Below are positions 1 through 12,520 of a DNA stretch of 64,000 bases, piece by piece (position 1 is the stretch's first letter; each line of letters starts with the position of its first letter). The notes below the pieces were generated by a model. It was not told the DNA's origin, made no database searches, and saw only the letters and a list, made by a program, of their open reading frames with translations. Both the position numbers and the translations under genes were made by a program. This stretch comes from Marasmius tenuissimus. Its lineage: Eukaryota > Basidiomycota > Agaricomycetes > Agaricales > Marasmiaceae. The stretch is taken from positions 868,001-932,000 of the forward strand of contig JAQOTA010000059.1 in assembly GCA_029532415.1 (NCBI GenBank), given 5' to 3'.

Positions 1-61
1 GTGTGTTTCCGCTTTCCATTTGTTAGTTGTGCGCGGTCTGACGTCGACTCCTCTCCATGAG

Positions 62-984
62 AATTTAGCTGAGGCTGCTCACGAAAACAAGGTCGGATGC
101 TTTGTGTATACGTCGCTGGAGAGGGCAGGAGAGATGTTTGACGAGGAAGCACCACCTGGGTCGACTCATGCAGCAAAAGTGAAGATAGAGCGAAGGATCA
201 AAGAACTAGGTCTTCCGTGGACGTGAGCAGACCTGTGCTTCGGGTTTTCCCCCATCTCACTCCTCTTCATTAATGCCAGGATACTACGCCCAACCCGATT
301 TATGGAGAACTTTCAAGGTCAAATGGGAGGTCTAGGGTGGTCAATATTCTCGGTCGGCTTGAAACCAACTACGACACTCCATCTCATCGTTAGTTTTGTC
401 CATTCTCCTTCTCCAAAGTCATTCGCTCATGTGTCACTGCGACCCTAGGCAGCAGATGACATTGGCCATACCGCTGCGGGAGTATTCCAGGTCCGTCCAT
501 CTGAGCAGTATTCGGCTCCGCGCACACACTCAACGTCCGGCATCATCGCAGAACCCCGACATGTTCAAGTCACAAGTTCTGGTGCTACGAGGCGATGACC
601 TTACGTCCCCGGAGCAGTTCGATATCTACCGTAAAGCCGTTGGGAGGAATATCTCATCAATCCCAAATTTTGTTGCGAGGGGGATATTGAGAATGAACGC
701 TCATTTACAGGAGATGTGCGTATCTTTTCGGTTCTTGTCGCTTCTCCTTTCTGAATTGGCATTCCTTTGTCAGGATCGAACTATTCGAGAAGACCTCCGC
801 CGCTGTTGCGGAAGGCAAGGTCCCTGATTTCGAGGGTCAATTGGAGCTGGCAAGGAAGGCTGCCGCTTTGGGTGGGGGTAAGTTAACGACGTTCGAGGAA
901 TGGGCTATTGCCTCAGTTCATCAGAAGAACGATGAAGGGTGGAATAAGGTCTCGTTGCTTAGTTTATTCACCGGGCGTCATTGA
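62..984 (+). CDS. NmrA-like NAD(P)-binding protein, 3' part (5' end off the window)
   Basis: NmrA-like proteins have a Rossmann fold that binds NAD(P) and act as redox sensors or atypical short-chain reductases. Only the later exons are in the window. They translate with good splice sites and match the complete paralogue at 54448-56249 exon by exon: the FVYTSLERAGEMFDE exon (62-222), an ILRPTRFMENF exon, a 14-residue AADDIGHTAAGVF exon, an exon containing NISSIPNFVARGILRMN, and a last exon ending LTTFEEWAIAS...LLSLFTGRH before TGA at 982-984. Bases 1-61 read as intron. The intron positions are the same in both copies. No stop or frameshift is visible, so the gene is probably functional, but the nucleotide-binding N-terminus cannot be seen. 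The exact substrate is unknown. Confidence 0.8.
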
Positions 985-1930
985 TAGGCTCTCTCTCTCT
1001 GTATGTTTGGGTACTTCACTCCTTCCATATTTATTCTTATCACTCCCTTGCAAAAGTGGTAAACCTGAATACCGCCTCCAAAATTTTGCTGGTTGACGGG
1101 TTTTCGTATACTGCTTCTAATGCTCTTGCCTCAGAATGTAACATACTGTACTCGTGGTCTAGAAAGTAAGCAGAACTTAAAAGGATCTCCTGCGAATCGT
1201 GATTCGCTTGTGCCCTTTGGCCGGGTAACACTGAGCTTCGGCACAGTCCCGAATGTCATCTTTTGAGGCCTTTGCCGAGACTGCCACGTGCGTCTCCATG
1301 GGCTCATCCGGTTCGGGGCCAGAGCTCTCCAAGCGATGTTCAACTTCAATCAACTCTGTTCTGCAAAACTTGGCGTTCCATTGGCTTAGGCAATAAGGTT
1401 CACAGGGTTTTGTCCTATAACTGCAAGCAACTGGAGAGCAAGCCAACGAAAGCAAGTTATTCAAATGATCTCAAACAAATACTCGAGTACTATGGCAACC
1501 CACCCGCTTGGGCCTTCTAAAACGGTCAAGGACGCTTGGGCAAAGCTACTTTGGCTTGCATAGCTCGGGCTTGGACCCACCAATGTTCACATCGAATCGA
1601 GACACTTTTGAATCTCCTGCAAAGCTCCGAGGTCTCTTCTGGTAGATCGCTCAGTTGGTCGGCATGGATGTGGTAGCACGAGCCTTCGACAACGGCAACG
1701 CCTGCGAGTGGAGGCGTGCGACTTGGACGGGCGGCAAGCAAATACGCTTTGCCATACCCAAACTCTTTGACCATCCCGAGCTGCCACATGAAGAGACCTT
1801 CAGTCTTTAAATGCCACATCGCTCTCGAATGGTATAAGTAAATCCGTCAAACTGACAACTCTCGCCATTATTCCCCAAGTCTATTCACCGCCTCACCTAC
1901 TTTGCCAATCAGATCACTGAATCAACAACA
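985..1930. other. Intergenic stretch with unassigned minus-strand open frames
   Basis: This lies between the NmrA-like gene and the F-box gene. On the minus strand an ATG-started frame of 97 codons (1526-1819) contains GVAVVEGSCYHIHADQLS and could be one exon or a gene remnant. I recognise no family and see no convincing partner exon. The last 120 bp hold the 5' leader of the F-box gene. Confidence 0.3.
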
Positions 1931-3599
1931 ATGGATCAAGCTTACCCATCTACAACCTCCAAATGCCTTCCCGTCGAGCTTCTCGCAATAATCATCCAGC
2001 ACTGTGCCGAAGATCAGAAAACCTTGCTCGCTTGCCACAGTGTCTGCCGTCTTTGGGCCTCACTCGCACGAAGATTGATTTATTCGAATATGTCCTTCTC
2101 TAGCGACACTACCAATCACCGGGCTTTATTCTACACAACGGCTTTCTGTGGCTCCAACGCAGGTCGAGGAGTCAACAGCCTTGTCAGAGCCCTCACCATC
2201 AGCATAGATCTGGATCGTAGAGACAAGGATGTGGATCTCAGCGGAACGATCAATGACACTGGACTACAGGCCCTCCTCGACGATGATAGCTGGCTCCATC
2301 TCGATGATCCCGACCTCGACGACCTCTCAGAGTCTGACTTCGTCTCTGAGCCCTTCGATCCTCCAATCTTGCCAGACTCGGACTTGATACCCGATGATGC
2401 GATGTCTGTGGAGTCCGATTTTGGCTTCAAAACACCTTGTCCAATCCAATACCCTGCTTTGATCGACGCGGACTTTGACACAGACAACCTTCTACTCGCC
2501 CGCTCTCAATACCACACCCTCTGGGCTCGAGACTTCTGCAAAACTTTGCATTCCGACGGCGTTTCTCCTAACACTCTCACTTTGGCGATGAAACGGACGT
2601 CGGAAGAATTATGCATGCAGCGGAATCTGGTCTTCACTATCCAGTCGTGTTTCGGCGGTTCTGTCACTCGCTTGAACCTATGCCTTCAAAGAGAGCATCT
2701 CTATACTCTCCTTCCTTTCATCTGCGCTTTCGATAGGCTGGAGGCTCTCGGGCTTGTATGTGGTCTTTTACTGAGCAATCGGGTCCCCGGAGAACTTGAC
2801 GAAACACCCGGTTCGGATATGTGTCGACTACCCGGCTCGTTGAGAAAATTTTCCATCAAAGTCTCTGAGTATAAGGATTCGGGCGCCCGCGATGACCTTC
2901 TGACATGGATCGAGAGTCAGGGGACGCTGGAAAGCCTTACTCATCTCGCCTTCTATGACGACCTTGATCTTCAACTCGACGACTCTCGCCCTGCTGCTCC
3001 TACGTTCCTTCACCTATGCGGGGAGGATGTCCGATTTTTGCATCTTGGCTTGGCGGACGATGGTTCGTATCACATTACCGAGTCATTCGATCGAGGTAAG
3101 TATCCAAATTCTTTCTCATTCACGGCTGACTTCCATACTAGGAGCATATGATATTGGCCATATGAAGAACCTCGAGTCCCTCTCACTCTACATACCACCT
3201 GTGGGCCTGTTTCCGGATCATGGTATAATGGCACGCGTGGAAAGCGTCATATCTTCGATCTCGTCCTCAGCCTTCCACCGACTCACTCTCATCGTTCATC
3301 GACACAATCTCCTCAGTATAAACTCGATTCTGCACAAGCACGATTGGGACATCTTAGATGGACTCCTTGCTTCGGAGACGTTCAATCAACTCGAGGTGGA
3401 CTTCCAGGTCATTGTCAGTGGTACCAACCCTAACTTTTTTGGGAGTCCCCCTCCTGCGTCGGGTGATGAGTTGGATCGGGCTAAAGTTGACATCGAGAGA
3501 ATATTCGAGTTATGTTGGAAGAAGGGAGTGGTTAGCCAGGTGGAACCTCTCAACGACGCAGGCGTTGGAGTACAGTCATTACTTAACCATTTTTTCTAG
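1931..3599 (+). CDS. F-box-like domain protein
   Basis: F-box proteins are substrate receptors of SCF ubiquitin ligases. The N-terminus reads KCLPVELLAIIIQHCAED, then LLACHSVCRLWASLARRLIY, the two-helix F-box pattern, at residues about 10-55. An acidic Asp/Ser-rich linker follows (residues about 110-165), then a C-terminal part with spaced leucines suggestive of a degenerate leucine-rich repeat region. The start is the ATG at 1931 in an A-rich context. Exon 1 ends at 3095, a 46-nt intron with GTAAGT donor spans 3096-3141, and exon 2 runs from 3142 to a stop at 3597-3599. A further short intron close to the stop is possible and would change the last residues. The substrate is unknown. It is not a close copy of the disrupted F-box gene at 38845/48202. 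Confidence 0.75.
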
Positions 3600-4070
3600 G
3601 TCGCTTATTACTTGGCATGGCCCTCCACGCCGAACCCGCACGCTTTAAAGTGCCTTTTGTAAGTTTATTATGAAATCGTTTGCATTCGATAATCCGTACT
3701 TGATACTAAGATCTTCGATCAGTCCTCACTGAGCCTTGTGTATATCCTAGCGTTGTCTGTCAACATTGAGCGATCGGCTTGAAGCGAAACCAAAGCCAGG
3801 CAGGGACTCCCAGAGGAACCGAAGCAAACGTCTGACTCCGTCCACCTATAATCGCCCGTACTGAGCGTGCATACGCCGGGAAACATGTAGAAGTAATAGC
3901 AGCATGTAAAAGTAACAATACTTAGAAGACAGCGACGAGTACTTAGGGAGGCACTAATAAATAATACAAACAGTTATGTTGATGCGGTAAGTTCTAGGCG
4001 GGAAAACAACTAGGTAAGGATAATTTTGTCCCTTCTATCCTCCGTACTCCTCGTACATCACTATGATGCC
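3600..4070. other. Intergenic, convergent 3' ends
   Basis: This is the space between the F-box gene and the 3' end of the VPS10 gene, which is read from the other strand. I see no gene, repeat or RNA. Confidence 0.6.
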
Positions 4071-7000
4071 CTATTCATCATCTTCGAATCGCAGAACCTG
4101 CGCATCTTCGTCAATGGGTACATTCCGATACCCCCTATTACCCCTTCCGTATCCACCACCCATCGCGTTCTTGAGATCGTCTACTTTCTCCTCAGCCCAC
4201 GAAAACGCGATCTGTCCCAGCCCCAGAAGGAACCAAGGTACAGAAGCCAGCGTGTCCAAGATTCCACCACTCGACGAGCCGCGGAACCCAGAACGGGAGG
4301 CATCTCCTCCCGGAAGTCGGATTGTGCTACAAAAGGCAGGAAGTCAGCAAGGAAACAAAAGAGAGAAACACAAGGAAAGGACTGACCCTCTGGCCATCCC
4401 GCTCCGTCTGTAGAACCACATTCCAACCATTGCAGCGAATATAGTAGGCAGAATGACGATCATTGTTATCCAGAATCCCCATCCGTGTCCGGTCAGCCCC
4501 GGACAGCTATGCTGCGCTCCGCGGTCCAATCGGTCTCCATCTTCACATGTAGAATATGGGATCTTGCGGTAAGCAGTTCGGTCGTACCAGTAGCCATCGC
4601 TGTCGAGAGAGTCGGAGTAGCACATGTCAGAGGTGGATGGAAGAGGCGTTGTCCCTGGAGAAAGGATACACGACCCGTTGCTGGGCGAGCGGATGTGATT
4701 AAATTCACTGCAGACGGGGTCAGAGCGGTCACTAGTCCCAAAATACGAGGAACGCACCATTCGAAATCGGTCTTTGTGCAAGGGCACCGCTTGACGATCT
4801 TCGTCTCCTGCTTGGACTTCTTGCCGAGTACACAGTTGGCCTCTGGTGTGCGACGATGGTACAGCGTCTAGGGCACAGTTAGCTAATGACAAGAGCTAGG
4901 AGAAGAGCGAGCTGACCTGTCTCCCGAACAAGCACTTCTCGTTCCTCTCCTCACTCGGACTCCACAACTCGAAATCATCGCTGTTGGGATTTTCAGGGTC
5001 CATTACGCCTATACGGGTACCATTAACTCCCTCTCAATCGGCTAAAAAAAACGAAAAACTCACATTCTCTAGTCACCAGCGCAGAGAAGTCAACCTGAAT
5101 AGCGACACTCTTGCTACTCGCCCCAGCTCGTTCACCGATCAGGATGAACCTCCTCGAGTCGTCGCTCGGCACTGTCACCAAGTATCTCACCCTAACCTTC
5201 CTCTCTCCCTGCCCAACAAACTTGTACTCCCTCCACGATTTCCCTTGATCCGTGGAGTACAGTACGACATCCGTGGCCTCCTCATCATTGACCATAACCA
5301 GAACTCCTCCGGAATCTCCAAACTCCCAAAGATGGGCGTCCTTCCTCACTTCGCGCCACGTGAACCCTCCGTCCCTCGACAAGAACGTGTCACACTCATC
5401 GTACGGCAACAGCGAGCGACCGACATTTCCGACGGCCATAATCAATCCCACGATGGAAGGAGACGAAAATGTTGCTCTGGCATCCCTTCTGTCCGTGTAC
5501 CCGTGTAGCTGTAGGTGGCACGAAGCATCGTTGCACTCGTACTTTTGTCCGAGGGAGTCCTGTTCAGGTGCCTTCAACGGTTTCCAGGTACCTCCGTCAT
5601 TGTGCGTTATCCTCGTCTGCAACGCCTTCCCCACCGCACGTTTGTCGTGGCCAATACCGATACGATCAGCGTTCGAGACGATGTTGACTAGCGCGATTCC
5701 GTCAAGTCCAATGATCTTCTCGAAATCGACGAATCCTTCGTCATTTCGGTTGACGTTGTCGAGTGAGACGACGAAATAAGTGCCATTGGAGTTGGATTTG
5801 AGGATAGAGCCGAAGGGAGGATAGTCGGAGGTGGTCATGTGCAGGAAAAGTGACTTGGTTGACGATTCCAAGATCGTGTATGCGTGTGTCTCGGGACGCA
5901 TCGAAGGCGGGAATACACCAGGGGCAAAGTGGACGCCATCGAGAGAGACTTGAAGCTCAAGGGTGTTCGTCGAGGGATGAAGCTGTAGGGAGGGTCAGTC
6001 AGCTACTACTCCGCGCAAGGGGGTGGACGACAACGAGCCGTACCTGAGCAGCAACCAAGAATTCATCAAATTTGGCAAACCCAACCACACTCTCGAAGAT
6101 ACGCTGTCTCTTCCGAGCATCCTGATAGAATGCAGGCCCGACTACCAGCTCTTTCTGCCCTCCACCCATCGGCTGATTCCCAGTCTTGTCAGCGTAGCTC
6201 TCGCATATGATCTCCGTAGGGTCGGCATTAAGTTTAGAATCCTTCGCCCATCCGCACGTTCCAACATACTTCTCGATAAACTCCCATTTCCGACCATTGT
6301 CCCTCGAATAGAAGGCTTCCGCATGGCAGCCTTCACGGCCTTCCGGCTCGCCTGAGGCCCCACCACACCCTTTCGCGCCGATCCAAATGATATGGTCAGA
6401 TTCAGGCTGGAACCTGAGTACTGGAGCTCTGAAAATGTTCGGGGGGAGAGGTACGGGGACCTTGGTCCATTGGCGACCGTTGTCAGAGGTGACAAACATG
6501 TGTGTTTGGTCCGTGATGAGATAGCCGCGCCCAGGTGAGTGCGGGTGGTGATAGAACGCGTAGATCGGCTGCCCAGATTCAATCTGTGTCCACGAATAAC
6601 CTTCGTTGGAGGACTGCCAAATCTGGTGGTTGGAGGTGCGAACCAAGATAGTCTATTGCATATAGAAAAGAAATACTGAGTACTCCTCCCGTAGAAGGAA
6701 AAAGGAGTGGTTGCGCTCACCTGCGATTCCTTGAAGTAAGCATGCTGCACGACTGTTCCAGGAAAGTCGAACTGTGTATGTACAACGCTTCCCTCCGGAG
6801 GTTGGGCATATTTACAAGACTTCGTAACTTTCTCGTCCTTGACCTTGCCCCCTTTACATGTATTGCCAGGAATCTTGCGGTAACCAGAGGAGCCCATATA
6901 TTCATCGTTCGGTGAGGCGCACACACCCTCTGGTACTGGTTCTGGGCCTGCAGGATCGCATTTGTGGGTCTCAGGGTTCAGGTTGAAGTTGAAATCACTA

Positions 7001-9092
7001 TTGCACCGTGGGGCCAGCAAAAGAGTGGTTTGATAGATATGGAGAAATGAGATGAGCGGGTATGCACGGCAATGTTACAACGCACCATTCATAGTCTGCA
7101 TCCGTACACTCACAATCCATCGTGCGCGGAACAGGGTCCGTGAATTTGTCCCCGACGTAACAGTCCACATCCGCCTTTCTTCGCTTGTAGTATTGCTAGA
7201 GCAACTCATGCTCAGCACCGAGTGTGGAACAAAAATCCAAGAGACTTACCTTATGCCCCATCAGACACTCCTGCCCTTTAGGCCTGGCAAACCATTCCTC
7301 GTAATCTTCATCACGACACTTGTCTTTCCTCGTCTCCGCAAAGTCGAGGAAGATGACAGCGTATCTTCCGCGTTGACCTTGATCTTGCCTGGCAACCTGC
7401 GCGACCAGAACGAACTTCTGAGACGTTGAATCGGGAAGCGTAGTGAGAGCGCGGGCACGAAAAGACATATCCAACTGATAATCGTGCCTAAAGAAAGAAC
7501 TAGATCAGCGAAGAGCTCGAGGTAAATCAGGAAGGATATAAACATACCAGTTCTTCCCCATATCCAGACTGAACTGGACCTTATTCGTGACCTCCTCGTC
7601 ATCGACGGCCACGATAATGCTCCCTGAGTCCCCAAACTCATACTTTCTCGCGCCTTTGAGTGCCGAATCCCAGGTGAGTCCAGCATCTGTCGAAAGATAA
7701 AGGTCGCATTCCTCGTACGGCTTCAGATAAGGCGAAACAGAGCCAACGCCCATCACGAATCCGGGAGCAGGTGACGAGAAGATTCGACCGAAATTGTGAG
7801 GTGTGGTGACGGAGTGAAGATGCAGGTCCCCATGGCCCGTGCCCGTGGTCAGGGGAGACCATGTCCGTCCATCGTCAAAGGTTATGCGACTTTGGAGTTG
7901 CTTCTCCGCACGTCGTCCCTCGACTGCATCTGCGTTACTCACGATGTTGGCAATCCCGACTCCTTCGACGCCATAGACACGCTCAAAGTCCACATAGCCC
8001 ATCTCGTTCCGATTGGTGTCTTTTAGAGACTCGACGAAGTAAGTGCCGTTCGAGTTGGAGACGAACAACGTCCCAATGGTCTGTCCTTCGTGTAATACGA
8101 CGTCGACAGCAAGGGAGTGTGTTGTGGATTCGACGATCGTGTACGCGTTTTCGCGTAACATGGCTGATGACGCATGGGGAAATTGCGCGTGAGACCATGT
8201 CTTGGTGTCGACCGTGACGTACAAGAGCATCTCGTCCCGCGACTGCGGCCTATGCAGAGCGACCACTGCGAATTTGTTGACGATGGCCAAGGCGATGACT
8301 CCTCTTGCATTCTTCGAACCAAGCCCTAAATCTTCGATTTTCTTCTCCTTCACGAAAAAATCTGTCGAAGAATATAGGATTGAAGGTTCTGTGGGCTCCT
8401 TCGCAACGCAGTAAACCAGATCCTGATGCGCATCGTGTTTGAACTCCTTGCTGGAATGAGCGAATTGACATCGAGACGTGTGCTTCAACAACGACTTGGT
8501 CTCTGAGAACATATCTTTCGTGTAGAACGTCTCGTCGTAGCACACCGAGCCCCAGCCTGAACCATTGCACACTGTGCCCTGATAGAGGATGTGATCATAC
8601 TTTTTGGGGTCGGAATGGAACGAAAGAGGTCGTGCTGACATCGAAAGTTGTGCTGGGACTTTGAATTGCTTCCAATGTTTGCCTCGGTCCTCGGTCACAT
8701 AGTGCTCATTGCCGCCGGTGAGTATGAAGGCCTTCAATTCCAATATTTAACCTCAATTTTGCGATGAACAAGTCAACAAAACGCACATATTTGTTGTCAA
8801 ATGGATGCTCGATGACCATGACTGCCTCTCGCTCTGGAACATCGGATGCTTTATTCCAGCTCTTCCCCTCGTCCTGCGACACGTATACCGTGCCACCCAT
8901 ACTGTCAAAATATATGGCGCTTGTCGAATCATCGAAGAAGAATAACCTCGCAGGAAGGTTGTCGAATCCGGTTATCGTGCTTGTCGGTCGGCTTTGAGCA
9001 TTTGTAAGAGAAAGGAGACAGTTTAGACAGAGAAACACGAGCAGAAGGAGCTCTGAGCCCCTCTGACATGAACTCCTCCCCCGTAGGATCAT
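4071..9092 (-). CDS. VPS10: Vacuolar protein sorting/targeting protein 10 (sortilin-type receptor)
   Basis: This is a type I membrane receptor that carries vacuolar hydrolases from the late Golgi to endosomes and is recycled by retromer. The start is ATG at 9090-9092. A hydrophobic signal peptide ([20 protein letters not shown]) is followed by two VPS10 domains, each with ten-bladed-propeller repeats ([33 protein letters not shown]) and a Cys-rich 10CC module (CMGHK-type in copy 1, C(L)FGRQ...CVLGKK in copy 2). Near the C-terminus there is one membrane span ([19 protein letters not shown]) and a tail containing [19 protein letters not shown], the usual fungal ending with YxxV and acidic signals. 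About ten exons were joined by GT-AG introns. For example exon 1 is 9092-8787, the first intron 8786-8732 and exon 2 8731-7548. The length, roughly 1,450 residues, fits the family. All parts are present and no stop is seen. Confidence 0.95.
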
Positions 9093-10071
9093 GGTGGTAG
9101 AGAATCAAGTTGTGGAATGGGACAAACACGTCGACTGGCGCCTAGCGCTACCCTCACACTGCCACTGCACTGCCACAATAATACCATTTAAAGAACGTCT
9201 GGGCGCGACAAGGCGCGACGTACAACAGCGTACAATTCGGCAAACTCTATCGAAGTATGCGGTTCCAGATTTTCTATCTCTCACGGCTCGCAATCATTGT
9301 GCACTTCTCCTATAGCTGCATGAAAAATTCAGCGCTCTTTCCACCTTCCTTTTCATCCAGCCTTGCTGAGTGCTCTAAGCATCCCTTGACTCGAGCGTCC
9401 CGAACTTGACGATGTCGATGATGACCCAACATTTCCCTAGGCAACATCATCTCCACAAATGTCTGAATAGCTTTGATATCTGATGAGTACTAGCAATATC
9501 AAGGCGGGGCAGAGAAAACGAGCGGGAACTATTGATCAAGATGCTGCGACCAAAGTTGGGGCCCAAGGGCGATCACCGGGCAATGTCTGAGGCTCGAGAC
9601 GGGAGTTCGACTTAGTATAGTCTATGGAAATTTATGTGACCTACGATGGGTTGCAGGCTCCGATTTCGAGGCAATCATCACGCGTTCGCCTCATGCTGAT
9701 ACCGACCAGGCAGGGTTCCAAAGCTGAGACTGATATGCAACTTCACGAAAAAAATCCCCAACAGCGTGAAGAGGGCGGCACGCTCAACGACCTTTGAGAA
9801 GTTCATCTGATGGCTGATATCTCAAACATGCCTTCAGTGAGTCGGATCGAGCCAAACACTCACAAGTACTTGACTCTGGTGCACAGGAGGCTCTCAAGGG
9901 TTGGGAGGGGGCAAACACTGACCCTAAGGAAGTCCCAATCGCGTCCCTGCTCGTCTGTGCGGTGACTGAGTGGGCCTGCCAAAAATAAAGGTTCAACTCC
10001 AAATTCAATGTTGCACAATTCGCAAGTTCGACCCTCTCCGGCGACCTATGATACACACCCAGCATTCCAAA
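9093..10071. other. Intergenic between VPS10 start and DAO-type gene end
   Basis: This holds the VPS10 upstream region and the 3' flank of the flavoenzyme gene. Open frames on both strands lack ATG starts or recognisable motifs. I see no repeat or RNA. Confidence 0.5.
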
Positions 10072-11909
10072 TCACGCTGGGCGATTGGGATTTGAATGAG
10101 GGACTTCCTCTTTCTTATTCCACGTCAGGTAAGTCCCCGGGAACCAGTCTGGTTTCTCCCATGGCTTTCCGTCTATTTCGGATAAGATCATCGATGATGC
10201 AACGTCTCCGCTGCGTGCGAATCGTCGTTAGTGTGGAGGTAGAAGTAAAGCAAGACCAAATCAATAACGCACCATGAGAACGCTCGGGGCATGCCATGTC
10301 CAGTGTAGCCGGCAGCGATGTACTGCCTATTGGATTTTTGGAATTCTTTACTTGGTACTGGTCCAACCTAGTGTACATTATAGAACAAGGCGTATAAGAG
10401 GTAGAGAATAAAAACTCACAAAGGGATCGCCATCCTTAGTAAAGCCCATGATACCGGTCTTGTTGGAGCGACATTACATAAGTAACAGACGCGAAACTTA
10501 TCGTGAAAGACTTGCCCATTCTCTTTCAACTTTACCCTTCCCAGAGCCCACGAATACACTTCCCAGGAACTTTCTTAGTCCCTCTCCAACTTCCTCATTA
10601 CACGTCGAATCATTCGAAACGTGAACCTCGAATCCCTTGGCAATTTCCCGCCCGCCACCGAGGATGATGAGAGGAGTCTCATGAGAGTCTTTGGTAGCAG
10701 TCCGTTGTGGTCGAGGAAACCAATACTCGAAACCATCATTGCCATCCCACGAAACCTTCTTCATCTCTTTCCCCTTTTCCGTTCCATTCCCTGCATCATG
10801 ACGAATCGCAACAACTTGCCCTCGCGTTGGTATTATGCCGAAAGGACCATGTAGACTTGGAAGAAGATACGCTGCGTAAGCATTCGTAGCGTGAACAACG
10901 TACTTGGCAGTGACCGGTCCCCGGGGTGTGTTCAAGACGTTCTTCCCTTGTGAGTCTGTCAGAACGGAGGTGACGGGCGCGGAAGTGTGAAGATGAAGAT
11001 CGATTGCGTTAGATTGTTCGGCGATCCTGTTACTCGCGTTAAATAACGCAGTTACAAGTTTCGCGGGCCAGAGATTGTGTGCCCCCGATCTGGCAGCTGG
11101 GTAGGGTGCGCCATATCGCTGTAAATAGTAAGGTCACTTCGTGCCAATCGAGTATACGACGAGAGTTCGTACCCTTTCTACCACTGGCTTCTCAATCCAC
11201 TCTATATCAGATAGTTTCATTCCTGCTTTCACCGCCGCATCATAATCCTTCTTCGTGCTCGCCTCTTCTTCGTTGCTAAAAAGCAACTTCAGGTGGCCGC
11301 CTTCGACTAAGTCAATTTCCGACGCGATCCCTTCATCCTCGACAAATTTGAGGATTTTCTCCGTGCATTTCTGTTCAAACTCATAGGACTTGATAGTCTC
11401 ATCCGTCCCATGAGCCGCTTCCCGAGCAACAAAACCCAAGAAAGGGTTTGGAAGCAGGTGTCCACCATTTCGACCTGGGTAATGTATCGCAAGTCAGAGC
11501 GGAATCTATAGTGACGAATCAGGTCTCATACCGGTAGCACCAGAGCCTGCCATACAGCACAAGTTGACTTTGAGTTAGTCAACTAGTTAAAATATTTGCG
11601 CGACTCACAGAAGTCCCTTGCTTCCAAGACCATTATCGTTGTGTTCTTCGTTCTGCTTTTCAGACCATTCACAAGATGCCATAGCGTTGATATCCCAGTA
11701 ATGCCAGAACCGATGATGCAGATATCGACCTCATCGCTCGCAAGAGGTCCAGTACTTCCTTCCTTCGCCAGTGGATTATCTTCTGGGTCTAGCCAGAAAG
11801 ACTTGGTAGGGTTTGTCGCCGGAAGCGACGCTGGAGGTGCTGGGGTACTACTCAGAGCATCGACAGACGTGCCATATACATGGAGCGGGACACTGAGATG
11901 GTTGAACAT
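10072..11909 (-). CDS. FAD-dependent oxidoreductase, DAO (D-amino-acid/glycine oxidase) fold
   Basis: Enzymes of this family oxidise amines or amino acids with FAD, usually giving hydrogen peroxide. The start is ATG at 11907-11909 (MFNHLSVPLHVYGTS). Residues about 45-60 hold the FAD-binding DICIIGSGITGIST (GxGxxG). Two short introns then separate the second conserved block CSGATGRNGGHLLPNPF. The middle contains VVHATNAYAAYLLP and GIIPTRGQVVAIRH, and the C-terminal part has TGIMGFTKDGDPFV, YIAAGYTGHGMPRAFS and the closing EKPDWFPGTYLTW, ending in TGA at 10072-10074. These are all landmarks of fungal DAO-fold proteins. There is no signal peptide, so it is probably cytosolic or peroxisomal. Introns are 50-60 nt. 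The true substrate cannot be told from sequence. The gene appears intact. Confidence 0.85.
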
Positions 11910-11959
11910 GAGCAAGGTGGGCACGATTGTGGTGGTAGATCACCATTATGAGCTCGAGC

Positions 11960-12190
11960 GCTAAATACCTCAAGAGTCGAGTCTGGACCTATAACCCTAA
12001 CCCGGCCCGCAGCGCTCTGTCCATGTGCTCACCGGTAACACCAGAACTCCGAAGTTCAAAGCAAGCACATCTTGCGAGGAGCATCACAGCGGCCCAGTCG
12101 AGCTATATCTCATCTCAACCCGTGTATGAATGCAAAGCTTTCACACCTATTCGAACGATGATGAGTATCGGCCTCCCGAAGTTGACTATG
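11960..12190. repeat. Diverged copy of the upstream region of the first GMC oxidase gene
   Basis: This stretch resembles 15425-15665, just before the ATG of the GMC oxidase at 15669. Shared blocks in the same order include ACCCTAACCCG, ACACCAGAACTCC, a TCAACCCG...AT segment, AACTTTCACACC or GCTTTCACACC, AACGATGAT and a closing CCTCCC(A/G)A(A/G)GT. No oxidase coding sequence follows. It lies directly upstream of the divergent DAO-type gene. The likely reading is a relic promoter from a lost oxidase copy, or a segment captured as part of the flavoenzyme promoter. Confidence 0.55.
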
Positions 12191-12520
12191 ACTTGATAGT
12201 CTTATCATAGCACGCCGCCTCATGCCAGATCATATCTGTGTCGGACTCACGATCCACAGTCCAGACGCTTTACAGCTCAATACTATTGCAAGAGTCTTTG
12301 GAGACAAGGCCAATCCGCAGGATATCATCACTGTAATCGTTCCTAATATTCGAGACTTTCAGTCTACACCAAACTTAGCTATCGGATATACCTCTCGCCG
12401 AACATCCCTGTCCCAAAACCGCTACTACACCGCGCAGTCCCCAGAAGAAACGATCCGAACGTTTTAAAGTCTTGGAGGCAGACGTACATATTTTACGTCC
12501 TTGGGACCGTTCTGGCCGAT
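12191..12520. other. Intergenic
   Basis: This separates the diverged promoter-like copy from the 3' end of the membrane protein gene. I see no gene here. Confidence 0.5.

Noticed and set aside
1130..1819. Minus-strand frames between the NmrA-like and F-box genes as one gene
   Set aside because: One frame begins with ATG and looks somewhat protein-like, but no consistent exon join or family could be found.
11990..12005. Telomere-like ACCCTAACCC
   Set aside because: Only one or two units, shared with the oxidase upstream region at 15440; not an array.
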